NCBI GenBank assembly: GCA_039720395.1
Contig: CM077832.1
Span: forward strand, 31,989,316 to 32,053,315
Direction of reading: 5' to 3'
From: Liquidambar formosana
Lineage: Eukaryota > Streptophyta > Magnoliopsida > Saxifragales > Altingiaceae
DNA length: 64,000 nt
The translations under genes and the position numbers were made by a program. The stretch's first letter is position 1, and the number at the start of each line of letters is the position of its first letter. Positions 46,798 to 56,893 of the stretch are shown here, one piece after another. The notes beneath the pieces are model-generated. The model was not told the DNA's origin, did no database searches, and saw only the letters and a list, made by a program, of their open reading frames with translations.

Positions 46798-49700
46798 ATA
46801 GGGGAAGCATGTGCATGTCTTACTTTACCCCCTCCATACCTTTCAGCTATCCATTTACTTTTAAGACATTTACATTTAGAATTTAGTATATAGTAGGATT
46901 GATAAAAAAAAAAAAATTAACGTATAGTGGGGTTTTTACATGAAAATGGTGGACGAGGTGGTAAAATTTAAAATGTGTGAAAATACTATTTTATCTTTAA
47001 TAACTTTAAATGGTAAGTGTCATGTGTATCTTAGGAAATCATAGTGGCATACATCAGGAGAGTTGGCTTAATATAATGGTATAAATATATAATCAGGTTT
47101 GGTTTGGGTTTGGGATGGAATTTTCCAAAGCCAAGAAAGGTTTAAGTCATGTTGATTCATCTCAAACACACACTGGCACCATACATAAGCTTGTTTATTC
47201 TCTGCACTCTTCAATGCGGCGTTCCCACCATAATTGCAGAGTAATAATCTGTCAAACCCGTCTCAAGTTATAAGTTATAGAATACTATTTGATTGTTTTG
47301 ATAACTATGTTTGTGCAGTATGTACATTTGCTTCAGCGGAAGTATTCACTTGGATCTTTCAACCTATTGGGGCATACTGCTCCAGCACAGGCTGCATCTC
47401 TGCTGTTATTAGGACCCTTTATGGACTATTGGTTGACAAATAAGAGAGTGGACAACTATCACTTTAGTTTAATACCTGTGGTAAGTATTGCATCAGAGTT
47501 GTTTACATTCTAGTTGATATTATGAGAAATAATCTTTCGCTTTACATGCTTGCATTCACAAAGCTTTGTTTTTTGATTTTCCAACCTTTTTTTTCTTTTG
47601 AAGTTTTCATTAGTTCTATAATGTGTCCTTTAATTACTTCTATCTTCCATAAAATGTTTGTACTTCTTGGGATGTTGAAATTTAAATTCAAATTGAAGTC
47701 ATAAATCCTTTTACCATTGAAATGATTGTGTTCATATGCATTTAGTCTTACTTTGGGTTAACTTAATCATTGCCTTGGTCTGTGATTATTTCTTTCTAGT
47801 ACTAACATATATGGTGCTGATACCATTATACTTGATGATATTGCCTGTCTATACTCTATACTATATGAATGGTCCACAATCTGGTTAATCTGGTTAGTTT
47901 ACTTGATGGACCTTAAGTGGCATTTATGGAGCAAAAGATCAATTTGATCGGGTGATCTTATTTATCTAGAAAGACCATCTTGTAGACACCCCATTTTTGG
48001 CCTTTTTAACCTTGAGGCTATTATCACGTGTGTGTTTTTGCCTCTGTTTCACGTTCTGTCAGTTATGCTGGACTCTACAAAGACTGAGGAATGTGCCGTT
48101 TATTTTCGGCTCGAATTTGGTTGAGTTTTGGAGGAGAATTAGAGTTTGCTACTTTTTAAGGGCATTTTGGTCATTCCACTTACCAAATTCTTGTTTGACC
48201 TCCAATTCTTGTCTGGTTCATTCAGTTGCAATTGTGTTGACCTAAGGAATCTATTTATCAGCTCAATTTGAGTATTGGATGGCTCCAGAATAGTTTTGGC
48301 TCTAGATAATCTAAAAAGCTAATTGATCTCACTTTCTTCAGTTTATCAAAAATAGACCTTGAAATTTGAATCGAATTTTGAAATTGATGCGCCCATCCGC
48401 ATCCATTAGGATTTTGTTTGGTGTTTTGAAATGTTAAAATGAGTTGTGAAATGTTTTGTTAGAATATTAGCTCTTGACTAAGATGTAAAACCATTTTTCT
48501 CTAAAAGTCACTTTTTTTACCCCGTGGCTAACTGACTTTCAAACCTTGCTCAATGATTTTAACCCCCAATCTAATGTTTTAATGTAGTTTTAAAAAATTA
48601 AATTAAATTAAAGCACTTTGCAAAAAGAATGAACGTATTTGAACTTAAAATGAGAAAGTATGTTGCTTTGAAGTTTGGAGGCGAAAAATCAGCCCACAGA
48701 TGGGACCTTTTGAGGTGGAAGGCCACTATGGAGTGACCATCCACCCTAGGTGGTCACTGCTAGTGGCCGACGGCTCCCTTTTGATGCTCTCCTGCGTCCT
48801 AATTTTTTTCCCATCTCTCCTTTTGATAATTTTCTAATTTTGGGTTGTTTTTATGAGATAAACCACTGAGGAGAGAGTCAGACCAAAACCATAGAACAAA
48901 ACACCTCAGGGAGGGTAAAGTGTCTCCCAACAACTCTACCCTTAACAGGCTTCGAAGCATAAATCTCTCTCTAATTCTTTACAATCAGAAACAAGGGGAT
49001 ACTTTCAAAAGGTTTGTCCACTAAGCCCACAAGAATGCAAGAAAGCACACACTATCCCAAATGCCAAGAGCCATTGATCATCTTAGGATTGAATTAAGGG
49101 GAAATTGGAAATTTGTCATAATTAGATAAAATTTGAGCAATTATTCAAGCAAAATATTTTCTAACTTAATATGTCAATGCTGGTGAAACTTATTTGGCAA
49201 TTTGTCACCTTGTAAAATAAAAAATAAAAAAAAAATCCCTGGTTTACCCTTATTTGTTACTATGGGCTCTTCATTTTTTGTTATTTAGGGTAGTCCGTAT
49301 AACTAACTTGGTTTTTTAGTTTTCCAATTTCTAAAAACTTATAGGGAATTTTGGCCAAAACCCCTATGTATAAGAGTTCTAAGATAATAAAACCCATTAA
49401 AACTGATGTTTAGTAAAAACCCCATTTGATAGTAAAAAGACTAATAGACCCTTGTTTTTAAAACTTTCCTTAATTTACAACCGTGCCACGATACACACCT
49501 GGGCGAAAAAAGAGGACTCTCAGCTTCACACATTCGATTGTTTCCAGCGAAAATATAGAAACGTATGGCACATCAAAAGCTTTCCAAAAATTCAGTTTCC
49601 ATCATTATACACAGCACCATAATCCATTCTAGGGTTTTTCCATCACAAACGATCATCCCCCTAATAGACCCAGATGAATTGGAGAACACAAATTCAAATC

Positions 49701-52700
49701 TGGTTTTGAGGAAGAAGAAGCAGACGAAGTAGTAGAAGAAGAAGAAAGGGAGGGGAGGCATTCGGCTATAGTATCAGATCTGAAAAAGTAGATCAACCTT
49801 CTCCTTCTTTAAGCGTGTGGTTCTTTACATTGAAAAGTTGCCCCTCCTTTTTGTTGAACGTGATCTCACCACCATAAATCTGCATATGCAAGAAACCTGT
49901 TACATTGTTTATTTGATATTGTCATGAACAAAACTGTCAACAGCATCAGTTCACTGTTTTTGTATTATAACATGTGTATTGACATAACAGTACCGGTTTA
50001 CTGTTGATAGTTATGTTCAGTAAGCTGATGCTGTTATATAGATACACATGTTATAATACTAATGACAACAGTAATCTGGGACTATTGCATGATATATGGG
50101 TTTTTTTCAAAACAACAGTGAAGTGATATTGTTGCTAGTACGAAAAACATGTTATAATACTAACAATAGTACTCTGATACTGTTGCTAGTAATGATTGAA
50201 CAAAAATTTGTGAAAAACGATTGAAATAGATGAAACTATGAATACCTTCAACCCAAATGGAATCTCTTGCAACCGCTTGAAGAGAGTGAAAATTTTGGAA
50301 TTCAATTTTGAATTCCCTCTATCGACTCTGTTTTGAAGAGAGAGAAACATGATGGAGCTGAAATCCCTCTCCCACAAAAACATATCCCCCCAAAAACGGT
50401 TACTCTTCTATATCTTAAGATGGAAATATGTTTTTCCCATATTTGCTAAATGTGAGATGCAGAATGGTCAAACAAACGGTATATTTGGTATGTAAAATTG
50501 CAAATTTACCTTATCACAAATAAAAACTTTAAAAAAGGGATTATTAAATTACTAAATCTTAAGTAGGCAGACCCCTAATAGGGGTTATTGCTAATTTTCC
50601 CAAACTTATATCTTGCTATATCATTTGTTTTCAACAAAATTTATATTTTTGAAATTTACTCATCGAATATTTGAAACAAGGCCCATGATGATTAGGATCT
50701 AAAAAATGAAATAGTAAAATTTTACTATTTGCCTTTGCCTACAGAACAGTAAAATTTTATTGTTTCGTCAAACAGTAACAAGATCCACTGTTATGCGCCT
50801 CAAAAACAACATTTTTTTCACAATTTTTTTTTTTTTTTTTGGGTTAAGGGGAAGGAGAGAGAGAGTAAGATAGAGAAGTAAAACCCAAAAGTAAAATTCC
50901 ATGGCCGCTTATTTAATTAAGTCTTGTATGCTTGACTAATGGCCAAATCCCTCTTGAATTAATCCTAGCCATCAAATCATCTAGCTTGGTGCCTATAAAT
51001 AAAGGTATATCTCTCTTCATTCAGCAGTTTTATACTATGAGAGAGAGAGAGAGAGAGCTTAGTTTTTCTAGAGTAGTCCAACCCTTTTGGGCACTCCCAA
51101 AGTGGTCCTCTGAGAGGTTGGGAGAATCTTGTGAAAGAGGATAGTGAAACTTTGCTTGGATTGCACATTGTTATAAGCTTCCTTCTCCTTTTCTTTTCCT
51201 TTCTTTTCTTTTCAGCGTGTTTAGTTAGTTTTGTTTGATGATTCTATTCAAGCATGTAGAATAGGTTTCTCTTATAGTTTTGTTAATCGTTTAAGCATGA
51301 TAGAATAGGATCTTGTTAACCATTCAAGCATAATAGAATAGGATATTTTTGACAGCATGTTTGGTTTGATTATCATATCTAGCATGGTAAGATATTTGTG
51401 ATTGCATGATTTGTTTGGTTTTCTTATCTAGCATGATGGGATTGTCACTATACTTTTATTATCTCTTTTTCCCTTGAGACTGATTGGATAGGTTGATAAT
51501 ATGTTCGCTTCATTATCCTTGAGACTGATAGGGTAGTTTTGTTGATTGTTCAAAGTATGATAGAATAGGCTTGATTTACTTTGTTTCTATCATGGTCAGA
51601 TAATTAGTTTTTGATAGTTTTGATAATCGCTCTCTCTAAAATTGAGTAGGATGGTTATTTTTTATGGTTTTGATAATTATTCTTTTCAGAATTAAGTAGG
51701 AAAATTGTGTGATGATCGTTCTCTCTAGAATTGATGATTGTTATTATTTTTTGTTTATAGTTTTGATCATTACTGTCTCTAGAATTGAGTAGGATGATTA
51801 TTTTGATGATTGAATGATAATTATTTTTCTCTAGAATTGAGTAGGGTAATTTTCTGTTATGACTTTCATTTTTTTATTTTATGATTTTTTCATCCCTTCC
51901 CAAGGGTTTACCCCCTCACATAGGAAAGTTTGTGGAATTGGTAGTATTCTAGTTTAAGTAGACTTCTAGCATAAAAGAGTTTTCTTTTTCTTTTTTTGAT
52001 AAAGCTCTAGAAATAGAGTTATTTTTAAAGCAAGACTCTTTTAAGCATAAATCTTCTATTTAAACGAAAACCTAACAAAAGAGACATGTTTTAAATCAAA
52101 TTCTAGGAAAAAGAGTTTGTTTTAGATTAAAAAGAAAATCTAGAAAATTGAGATTTTCTTAAATTAACACTCTAGAAAGAGTTTTTAAAAAAATAATAAA
52201 AAATAAAAAATTTAAATGAAACTCATTGAGGATAGAGTTTTATCCAAATTAAATCTCTAGGTAAGAGAGTTGTTTTTCAAATTCAACTCTAGAAATAGAG
52301 TTACTTTCATACTAAGATTCTTGAGACACAAAATTTTAAGTGAAATCAAACTCTCAAAGTAGTTTTTGAGTTAAAAAATCTCTGTTGATAGACATGAAGT
52401 CTTCTTTTCCAAGTGTAGTTCTTCCATGTGAGGAGTAACCTCCTCCCCCCATTTGAACAACATGGACTTTGATCTTTCCTAGAAGGTACATAGGCCGCTC
52501 ATTTGTGTCCAAGTCTGCCTTATGTCACAGGCTCGATGTTTCAACCCAACACCCGTACGGCACTTAAGCTTCACGCCCTATCCGTGAACCCTTAAGTAAG
52601 CCTACTTGACACCTCTAAGCTTGGAAAGAAGGAAAGCACACTCGGACACTTGTGGAAAGTCTACTTGTATTGCACTTAGTAAGCTGTACAACACTTGTGA

Positions 52701-55158
52701 GCTACAATGCTCCTAGTTCTTCCAGTTTCTACCAGGTGGCTTGGCCAAATGAGGCCTATCTCCTATTTATAGGTTCCTAAAAACTATTCTAGAACATACA
52801 ATTAATGCTAGGAGAGTTCTAGAGCATACTCTAGAAGCTTCCCACCTCCTCAATTGGAATACTCTAGAATACTACTCTAGATCCTATTCTAGAACCTATT
52901 CTAGAAACTTCTACATATGTGCAAGGCTAGAGTCTCCTGGAGAACTCTAGAATTTTCTACTAAGCAGGAGAGTTAGCCACTTCCCCCTATAAATACCCTC
53001 CATGGGTCATTCTCGCGCGTGGGCCGTGTCACTTAGGATAGATTTGATATTTCTATTCTAGTTTTTTATTTTATTTTTTTCTTGGGTGGTTATATTTCTT
53101 GATGCATACTGTTTTTCTGATTATCCATTGATTATTGTTAGGAAAGAAATTAAATTAAGTCCATTTAAATAATGATTCCAATTCGGGCAAGTTGGGTGCT
53201 ACGAGGTTTGTTCGGAACCTGCCTATGTCATAACCTAGCCCCCGGATTCTCGATTTTTGGTTAATGACTAGTTTTCCTTAAAATTGGAGTCAAAATGATA
53301 TGTTTTTCGAAGGTTTCCTTAAGTCCTTAAAAATAAGGTGGCAACTCTTTGTCTTTGAAAATATTTTTTTGCCGATGAGAATTATCAAATGGCTTACCTG
53401 AGAAGGAATGGTCGATGTATGCTTAAAGGGAACTGGAATTCCCATAAGTTAAAAAGAGTGCCCGCTTGCACGAGCTGGGAATCTCACATGTCATGTTCCG
53501 GTTCTCACACTTCTTTTTAGATTTATTTTATACAAGACTACCTATAAAATTGCTGAAGAAGGAAAATATTTGACTGAATTTAGTCAGCCAATATCACGCA
53601 ATGAACTTGCTACGTTGCCAAAGCTCACCTCAAGTGCTTGTATGATTGACTAGTGGAGTTTTAAGATTCTGCTTAAATCAGTTAAAAGTCTCGTTTTTTT
53701 TTTTAGTACAAGTAAATGAAATGATCTCCTTTCTCTCTCTCTCATTTCCTTTGAAATATAGAGCAGTTAAAATCATCTCTATGAGAGAAATTTCTCATTA
53801 TTCAGTGTAGTCTTGCTACTGCTGATCCTGATGATAGATTAAGTTTAGAATAACTTGACCACAATTAGTGCACTCCCTTTTCAGTTCCATACATGCGTGA
53901 AATGTCTTTTATTTATTATAAATCTCAGAGAAGATACAGATCTTTCTGTTGTTGTCAACAGCACCAAGCTGGGTGCTTCTTATTGCCTATTTCTTTGTCT
54001 ACTGGGTCCACGGTGATATTACCACTCACCTTTGAGGGTCTGAAGGCTAAAGAAAGGCCTTTAAGTTGACATTATCCACACTCAGGATAGTGAGGAGGTT
54101 TGATTTTCCAAACTTGGACAAATTCTAAATTCTTTACAATTGAAGAACGCAAGTGATATACTGCGGACTTAGGTTTATATGGTGATGGGTTATCAACGTA
54201 TAGAGATGTGCTATGCATCCAGTCATGGTGCTTCAAAACCTGTTCTTTAACGTTTAGATGCCAGACATTCTTGCAGAACACAAAACACCCCGAAAACCTC
54301 CCCAACACCCCACAACAAACCACCACCACCCCCCCCTGGCGGGCCCCCGGGGGCGCACCTCCCCTGCCCCTCTAAGAAAAAGAGATAAAAATACATGTAC
54401 ATTTATGTGCTTCTACACTAGTAGTGTATGTTTGACATTCATGTGTATCCTTGCAGGGTTAGTGTTTGTCATATGTGTGTGGGTATATCCTTATTTATAA
54501 AACATTTTATGGTTTCCTGGTGACGAAGAATAGATTTGGGAGGACTCTTCTACAGTAAGTCCTTGACTCAATAATTAGCATGGGGGAAATGTAAACCAAC
54601 TTACCCAAAAGAAAAAAAAAAAAAGTAAACCAGAAGTCAGATTTTCCTGTCCCATGCTGAGTCTCAAAATGGAGGACCCATGCTGAGATGGTCCAACTGA
54701 TTTATTAATTTATTTTGTTTTATTTTAAAGCTGCAAAGGTACATGATCATATTCATGGATTCAAGCACATTATAATTGTTGCTACTGTGATTGACATTAA
54801 CGATTGGGCTTCTCTGTGTTCTCTGCAGTCGTTCATTATTCTGTCATGCACCATTGCGGTAGGGACCAACCTCAGTCAATTCATCTGCATTGGCAGGTTT
54901 ACAGCTGTGTCCTTCCAGGTGCTTGGCCACATGAAGACTATTCTCGTCCTGATGTTAGGATTCTTTTTCTTTGGGAAAGAGGGTCTCAATTTACATGTAG
55001 TTCTAGGTATGCTCATTGCTGTATTGGGAATGATCTGGTATGGCAATGCCTCATCCAAGCCTGGGGGCAAGGAGCGTCGGAGCCATTCAATCCCAATCAA
55101 CAAATCACAAAAACATGATGGGTTATTAGAATCTGCCGAGCTTGATGGGAAGGTCTAG
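40487..55158 (+). CDS. UXT: UDP-xylose transporter-like nucleotide-sugar transporter, 5 coding exons, about 337 aa
   Basis: Coding exons are 40487-40622, 45913-46097, 46206-46406, 47319-47480 and 54829-55158 (TAG at 55156-55158). All introns are GT-AG, and the lengths sum to 1014 nt in frame. The product has about ten hydrophobic segments of the TPT/nucleotide-sugar transporter fold. Recognisable stretches include [78 protein letters not shown] and [16 protein letters not shown]. These match the plant UXT clade, which exchanges UDP-xylose for UMP across Golgi membranes for xylan and xyloglucan synthesis. The C-terminus is a charged cytosolic tail. The start could be either of two in-frame ATGs, 40487 or 40493. 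The second gives MSPASKAD, the usual family N-terminus. Introns 1 and 4 are 5.3 and 7.3 kb. Confidence 0.92.
41220..42640 (+). pseudogene. LINE reverse-transcriptase fragment, + strand
   Basis: The + translation contains [20 protein letters not shown] and, downstream, [18 protein letters not shown] followed by VKQLRKCRG. This corresponds to the plant LINE block W..V..R...KLA.WK..YLS...R and LP.Y.MSLF..P..V...L...QR just after the RT catalytic core. Later pieces ([12 protein letters not shown], ...) continue the RT-to-zinc-finger region in broken frames. An hAT element (42655-43378) interrupts the end. It is decayed and inactive. Confidence 0.6.
42655..43378. mobile_element. Non-autonomous hAT element, 724 bp, perfect 8-bp target duplication
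   Basis: ATATTGAG lies directly outside both ends (42647-42654 and 43379-43386). The ends are CAGTGTTTTAAAA and, inward from the right, CAATGTTTTAAAA. Next to both ends is GC-rich sequence with CGCC/GGGGCTTGCACCCC words (the 'GCGCCT-rich, TTTTAAAA' plant repeat). There is no coding capacity. Confidence 0.85.
43387..45650 (-). pseudogene. LINE fragment (RT end, zf-RVT, RNase H), minus strand, interrupted
   Basis: On the minus strand, 45325-45650 encodes [20 protein letters not shown] and [20 protein letters not shown]. After the + strand insertion it continues with VEHLFFH-like and [11 protein letters not shown] motifs (about 44000-44330). An RNase H start follows near 43800 ([20 protein letters not shown]). 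Order and motifs are those of plant LINEs with a C-terminal RNase H domain. Stops and frameshifts are present. The + strand LINE 44590-45325 sits inside it. Confidence 0.6.
44590..45330 (+). pseudogene. 5'-truncated LINE with zf-RVT domain, poly(A) tail
   Basis: A 211-codon open frame (44590-45225) reads [56 protein letters not shown] and [20 protein letters not shown]. This is the reverse-transcriptase zinc-binding domain and the W.IWLERN.R.F tail. AATAAA (45291-45296) precedes a run of 13 A bases (45318-45330), as in a LINE 3' end. It is more intact than the other LINE pieces here and lies within the minus-strand LINE, so it is the youngest of them. Confidence 0.8.
46747..46795 (+). repeat. 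CA microsatellite in intron 3 of the UXT-like gene
   Basis: About 15 CA units around 46765-46795. Intron 3 (46407-47318) also has a roughly 90-bp direct near-repeat at 46470-46580 and otherwise nothing notable. Confidence 0.8.
49344..50601. mobile_element. Mutator-like element (Pack-type candidate), 1258 bp, perfect 9-bp target duplication
   Basis: AAACTTATA flanks both ends (49335-49343 and 50602-50610). The termini are GGGAATTTTGGCCAAAACCC and, inward from the right, GGGAAAATTAGCAATAACCC. The region 49495-49870 is less AT-rich and looks gene-derived (GAAGAAG tract; minus-strand frame with [11 protein letters not shown]). 49925-50175 holds inverted near-repeats around ACATGTTATAATAC. No transposase is present. 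Confidence 0.85.
50985..51065 (+). promoter_or_regulatory. Promoter-like TATA region with GA microsatellite
   Basis: CCTATAAATAAAGG (about 50992-51005) is a strong plant TATA context, followed by a GA microsatellite (51039-51057). It lies inside the presumed LTR and no coding region follows, so it may be a retroelement promoter or a chance match. Confidence 0.3.
51200..52400 (+). repeat. Degenerate short tandem repeats with TCTAGA and TAGAATAGG words
   Basis: 51240-51620 repeats an AGCATGATAGAATAGG/GTTTTGTTAAT motif. 51620-51860 repeats CTCTAGAATTGAGTAGGATG-type units. 51995-52370 carries roughly ten short hairpins of the form CTCTAGAAATAGAGTT separated by A/T-rich spacers. The repeats are diverged and irregular. 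Confidence 0.6.
52787..52995 (+). promoter_or_regulatory. Cluster of TTCTAGAA-type (heat-shock-element-like) sites upstream of a TATA box
   Basis: Eight TCTAGA-centred sites occur in 166 bp, starting at 52787, 52817, 52829, 52862, 52875, 52887, 52899 and 52945. Three are perfect TTCTAGAA, the TTCnnGAA core bound by heat-shock factors, and several are spaced 12 bp apart. TATAAATA follows at 52988-52995. Heat-responsive plant retrotransposons such as ONSEN carry similar motifs in their LTRs. Heat regulation here is inference. Confidence 0.5.
54281..54372 (+). other. Abnormal C-rich, GC-rich patch in intron 4
   Basis: About 90 bases of mostly C and A, containing GGCGGGCCCCCGGGGGCG, stand in otherwise AT-rich intron. 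No gene or repeat explains it. It may be low-complexity DNA or an assembly/polishing artefact. Confidence 0.6.
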
Positions 55159-56847
55159 AGCTTATAAAACATAGAGAGAGGGAAAAAAAGAAAAAAGAAA
55201 TGAAAAAAATCTAAGCATTTTACGTCGGCTGGTTCTATGAATATATATATATATATTTTACATCTAAAAGGTCAGATCCCTCATTTGGTATAATTTTTTC
55301 TTCACAAAATTCGTCATTTACTTGTTCTAGATTTTATTCAAGGCAATGAATATTGTTGAATACACGCGATAAAAGTTGCTCATAGAAACTCCGTTGTCCC
55401 CCATCATCTTTTATAGTAATTTATTTTCTTACACAGTTTCAAGCCATTTATTCGTCTTGTTTTTTTTTTTTTTTATTACCTTCTTGTGGATATACTTGTT
55501 ACGAAGGATTTGGGGAACACATTTCTATCAAACTTAGTGTGGATCTTGAGGATTTAGGTTTTATCATATGCCCCCTGTTTATGGCAAGTAACAATGTGTT
55601 TTGGATAAAGCCACATCTTGTGTGGTCCTTGCAATGTAATATGTGATGCCACTCTTGGCTTTCATCAATGACTCTTCTCTTGCTGTAACACATACCATAA
55701 AACCAAATTTGTTTGTCACACTGCTCTCTAAGTTTGGTATCGGTACTTGGGTTTCACATAAATGAGACTGTCTGTCATCAAAACTTGAAAGAGCATAGTA
55801 AATCCAATATGTATTTGGTCGACTTAACTGTAAGGAATTCTGAACAGTAACCTTTGTGTGTGTGTGTGTGTGTCTGTGTTTTTTCCCCTCTTCTCAGTTC
55901 ACTTATTGTGGTCCCAACACCCAAGACCGTTAGTTCTGCCCGTTGAAACCCTGGGGAAGCAAGGCGAATAAATAGCCTCATTTTGAGACTTGGGGAATGA
56001 TGCATTCATGCAAACAGTGAAGTCGTGGTTAATACAGACATTAATGATTTTTGGTAGGTGCTGTGCATGTGCACGTGCTCATCAGTTAAGATGATATATA
56101 GGTTGTGGGCCTCCTTGCAGAATGTAATATCTTCTAGGTATGCTCTGCATGCTCATTACTCATTAGGGTATTTGGTGGTTCATTAACAACTTCGAGGAAA
56201 AATGAACCATCTCTTTTATGGCGATTAGTTGGGCATATAACTTCATCCGAGTAGTACTACTTTAATTCCCAAAATGGCCCTCTTAAACTTCTCCTGAAAT
56301 GAAGATCATGCGTTATTTAGGGATCACATTTAAAAGGGAAAAAAAATGAAAAAGTAGAAGGAAAGAAAAGCGAAAGGATAAAGTTTTTATCCTAGGGAAA
56401 GAAAATCTCTTTTCCTTTTTCTTTGTTTGATTAGAGGGAGAAAATGGAAAAGAATGACAAATAATAATTATGTATTTTACCATTCTACCCCAATAATTAT
56501 GTTAGAAGGGTATTTTTGTCACATCAACTAACACTCCACCTTTCCTTCGACTTTTGGGAGGAAAGATTTTGGTGAGTTAGATGGAAAGGTCATCCTTCCA
56601 TTTTTCTTTTCCTTTCACTTTTCCTTCTTATCCAAACAAAGAAAAATGTCTCATTTCTTTCCACTCACTTTTCCTCTTTTTCAAACGAGGACTTAAAATT
56701 AGTATATAAAAGTTGTTTCTCTTGGCAAACCTAACAACCTAGCCAATTGAAGATAAGGTTGGCCAATTCTGATTTTACATTATTTAGTAAGTCCTTTTTT
56801 TCTACTAGTCAATTCACCTGTGTCTTGAAAACTCCCCAAAAGAAAAA

Positions 56848-56893
<46 letters not shown>

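Larger units (their letters stand above)
47981..53338 (+). mobile_element. Probable very long Tat/Ogre-like LTR (solo or 5' LTR remnant)
   Basis: The stretch starts TGTAGACACCCCATTTTTGG, a beginning seen in many plant Tat-lineage gypsy LTRs. At 53339-53347 it is followed by TGGCAACTC, close to the TGGCGACTC tRNA-Arg primer site used by Tat/Ogre elements. The preceding text (TTTTCCTTAAAATTGG, AATAAGG) is also typical of these LTR ends. A TATA box (52988) lies about 350 bp before the end, which fits a U3-R-U5 layout. Without the nested 1258-bp element it is about 4.1 kb, within the size known for Ogre LTRs. I see no gag or pol and no partner LTR, so the call is tentative. Confidence 0.4.
47481..54828 (+). 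other. Intron 4 of the UXT-like gene (7.3 kb)
   Basis: It begins GTAAGT after exon 4 and ends TCTGCAG before exon 5. A probable long LTR (47981-53338) with an internal Mutator-like element takes up most of it. 53350-54270 has no assignable feature. 54281-54372 is an odd C-rich patch. 54373-54828 is ordinary intron. Confidence 0.75.

Noticed and set aside
54072..54500. Open frames around the C-rich patch
   Set aside because: They lie within intron 4 of UXT and depend on the low-complexity patch.
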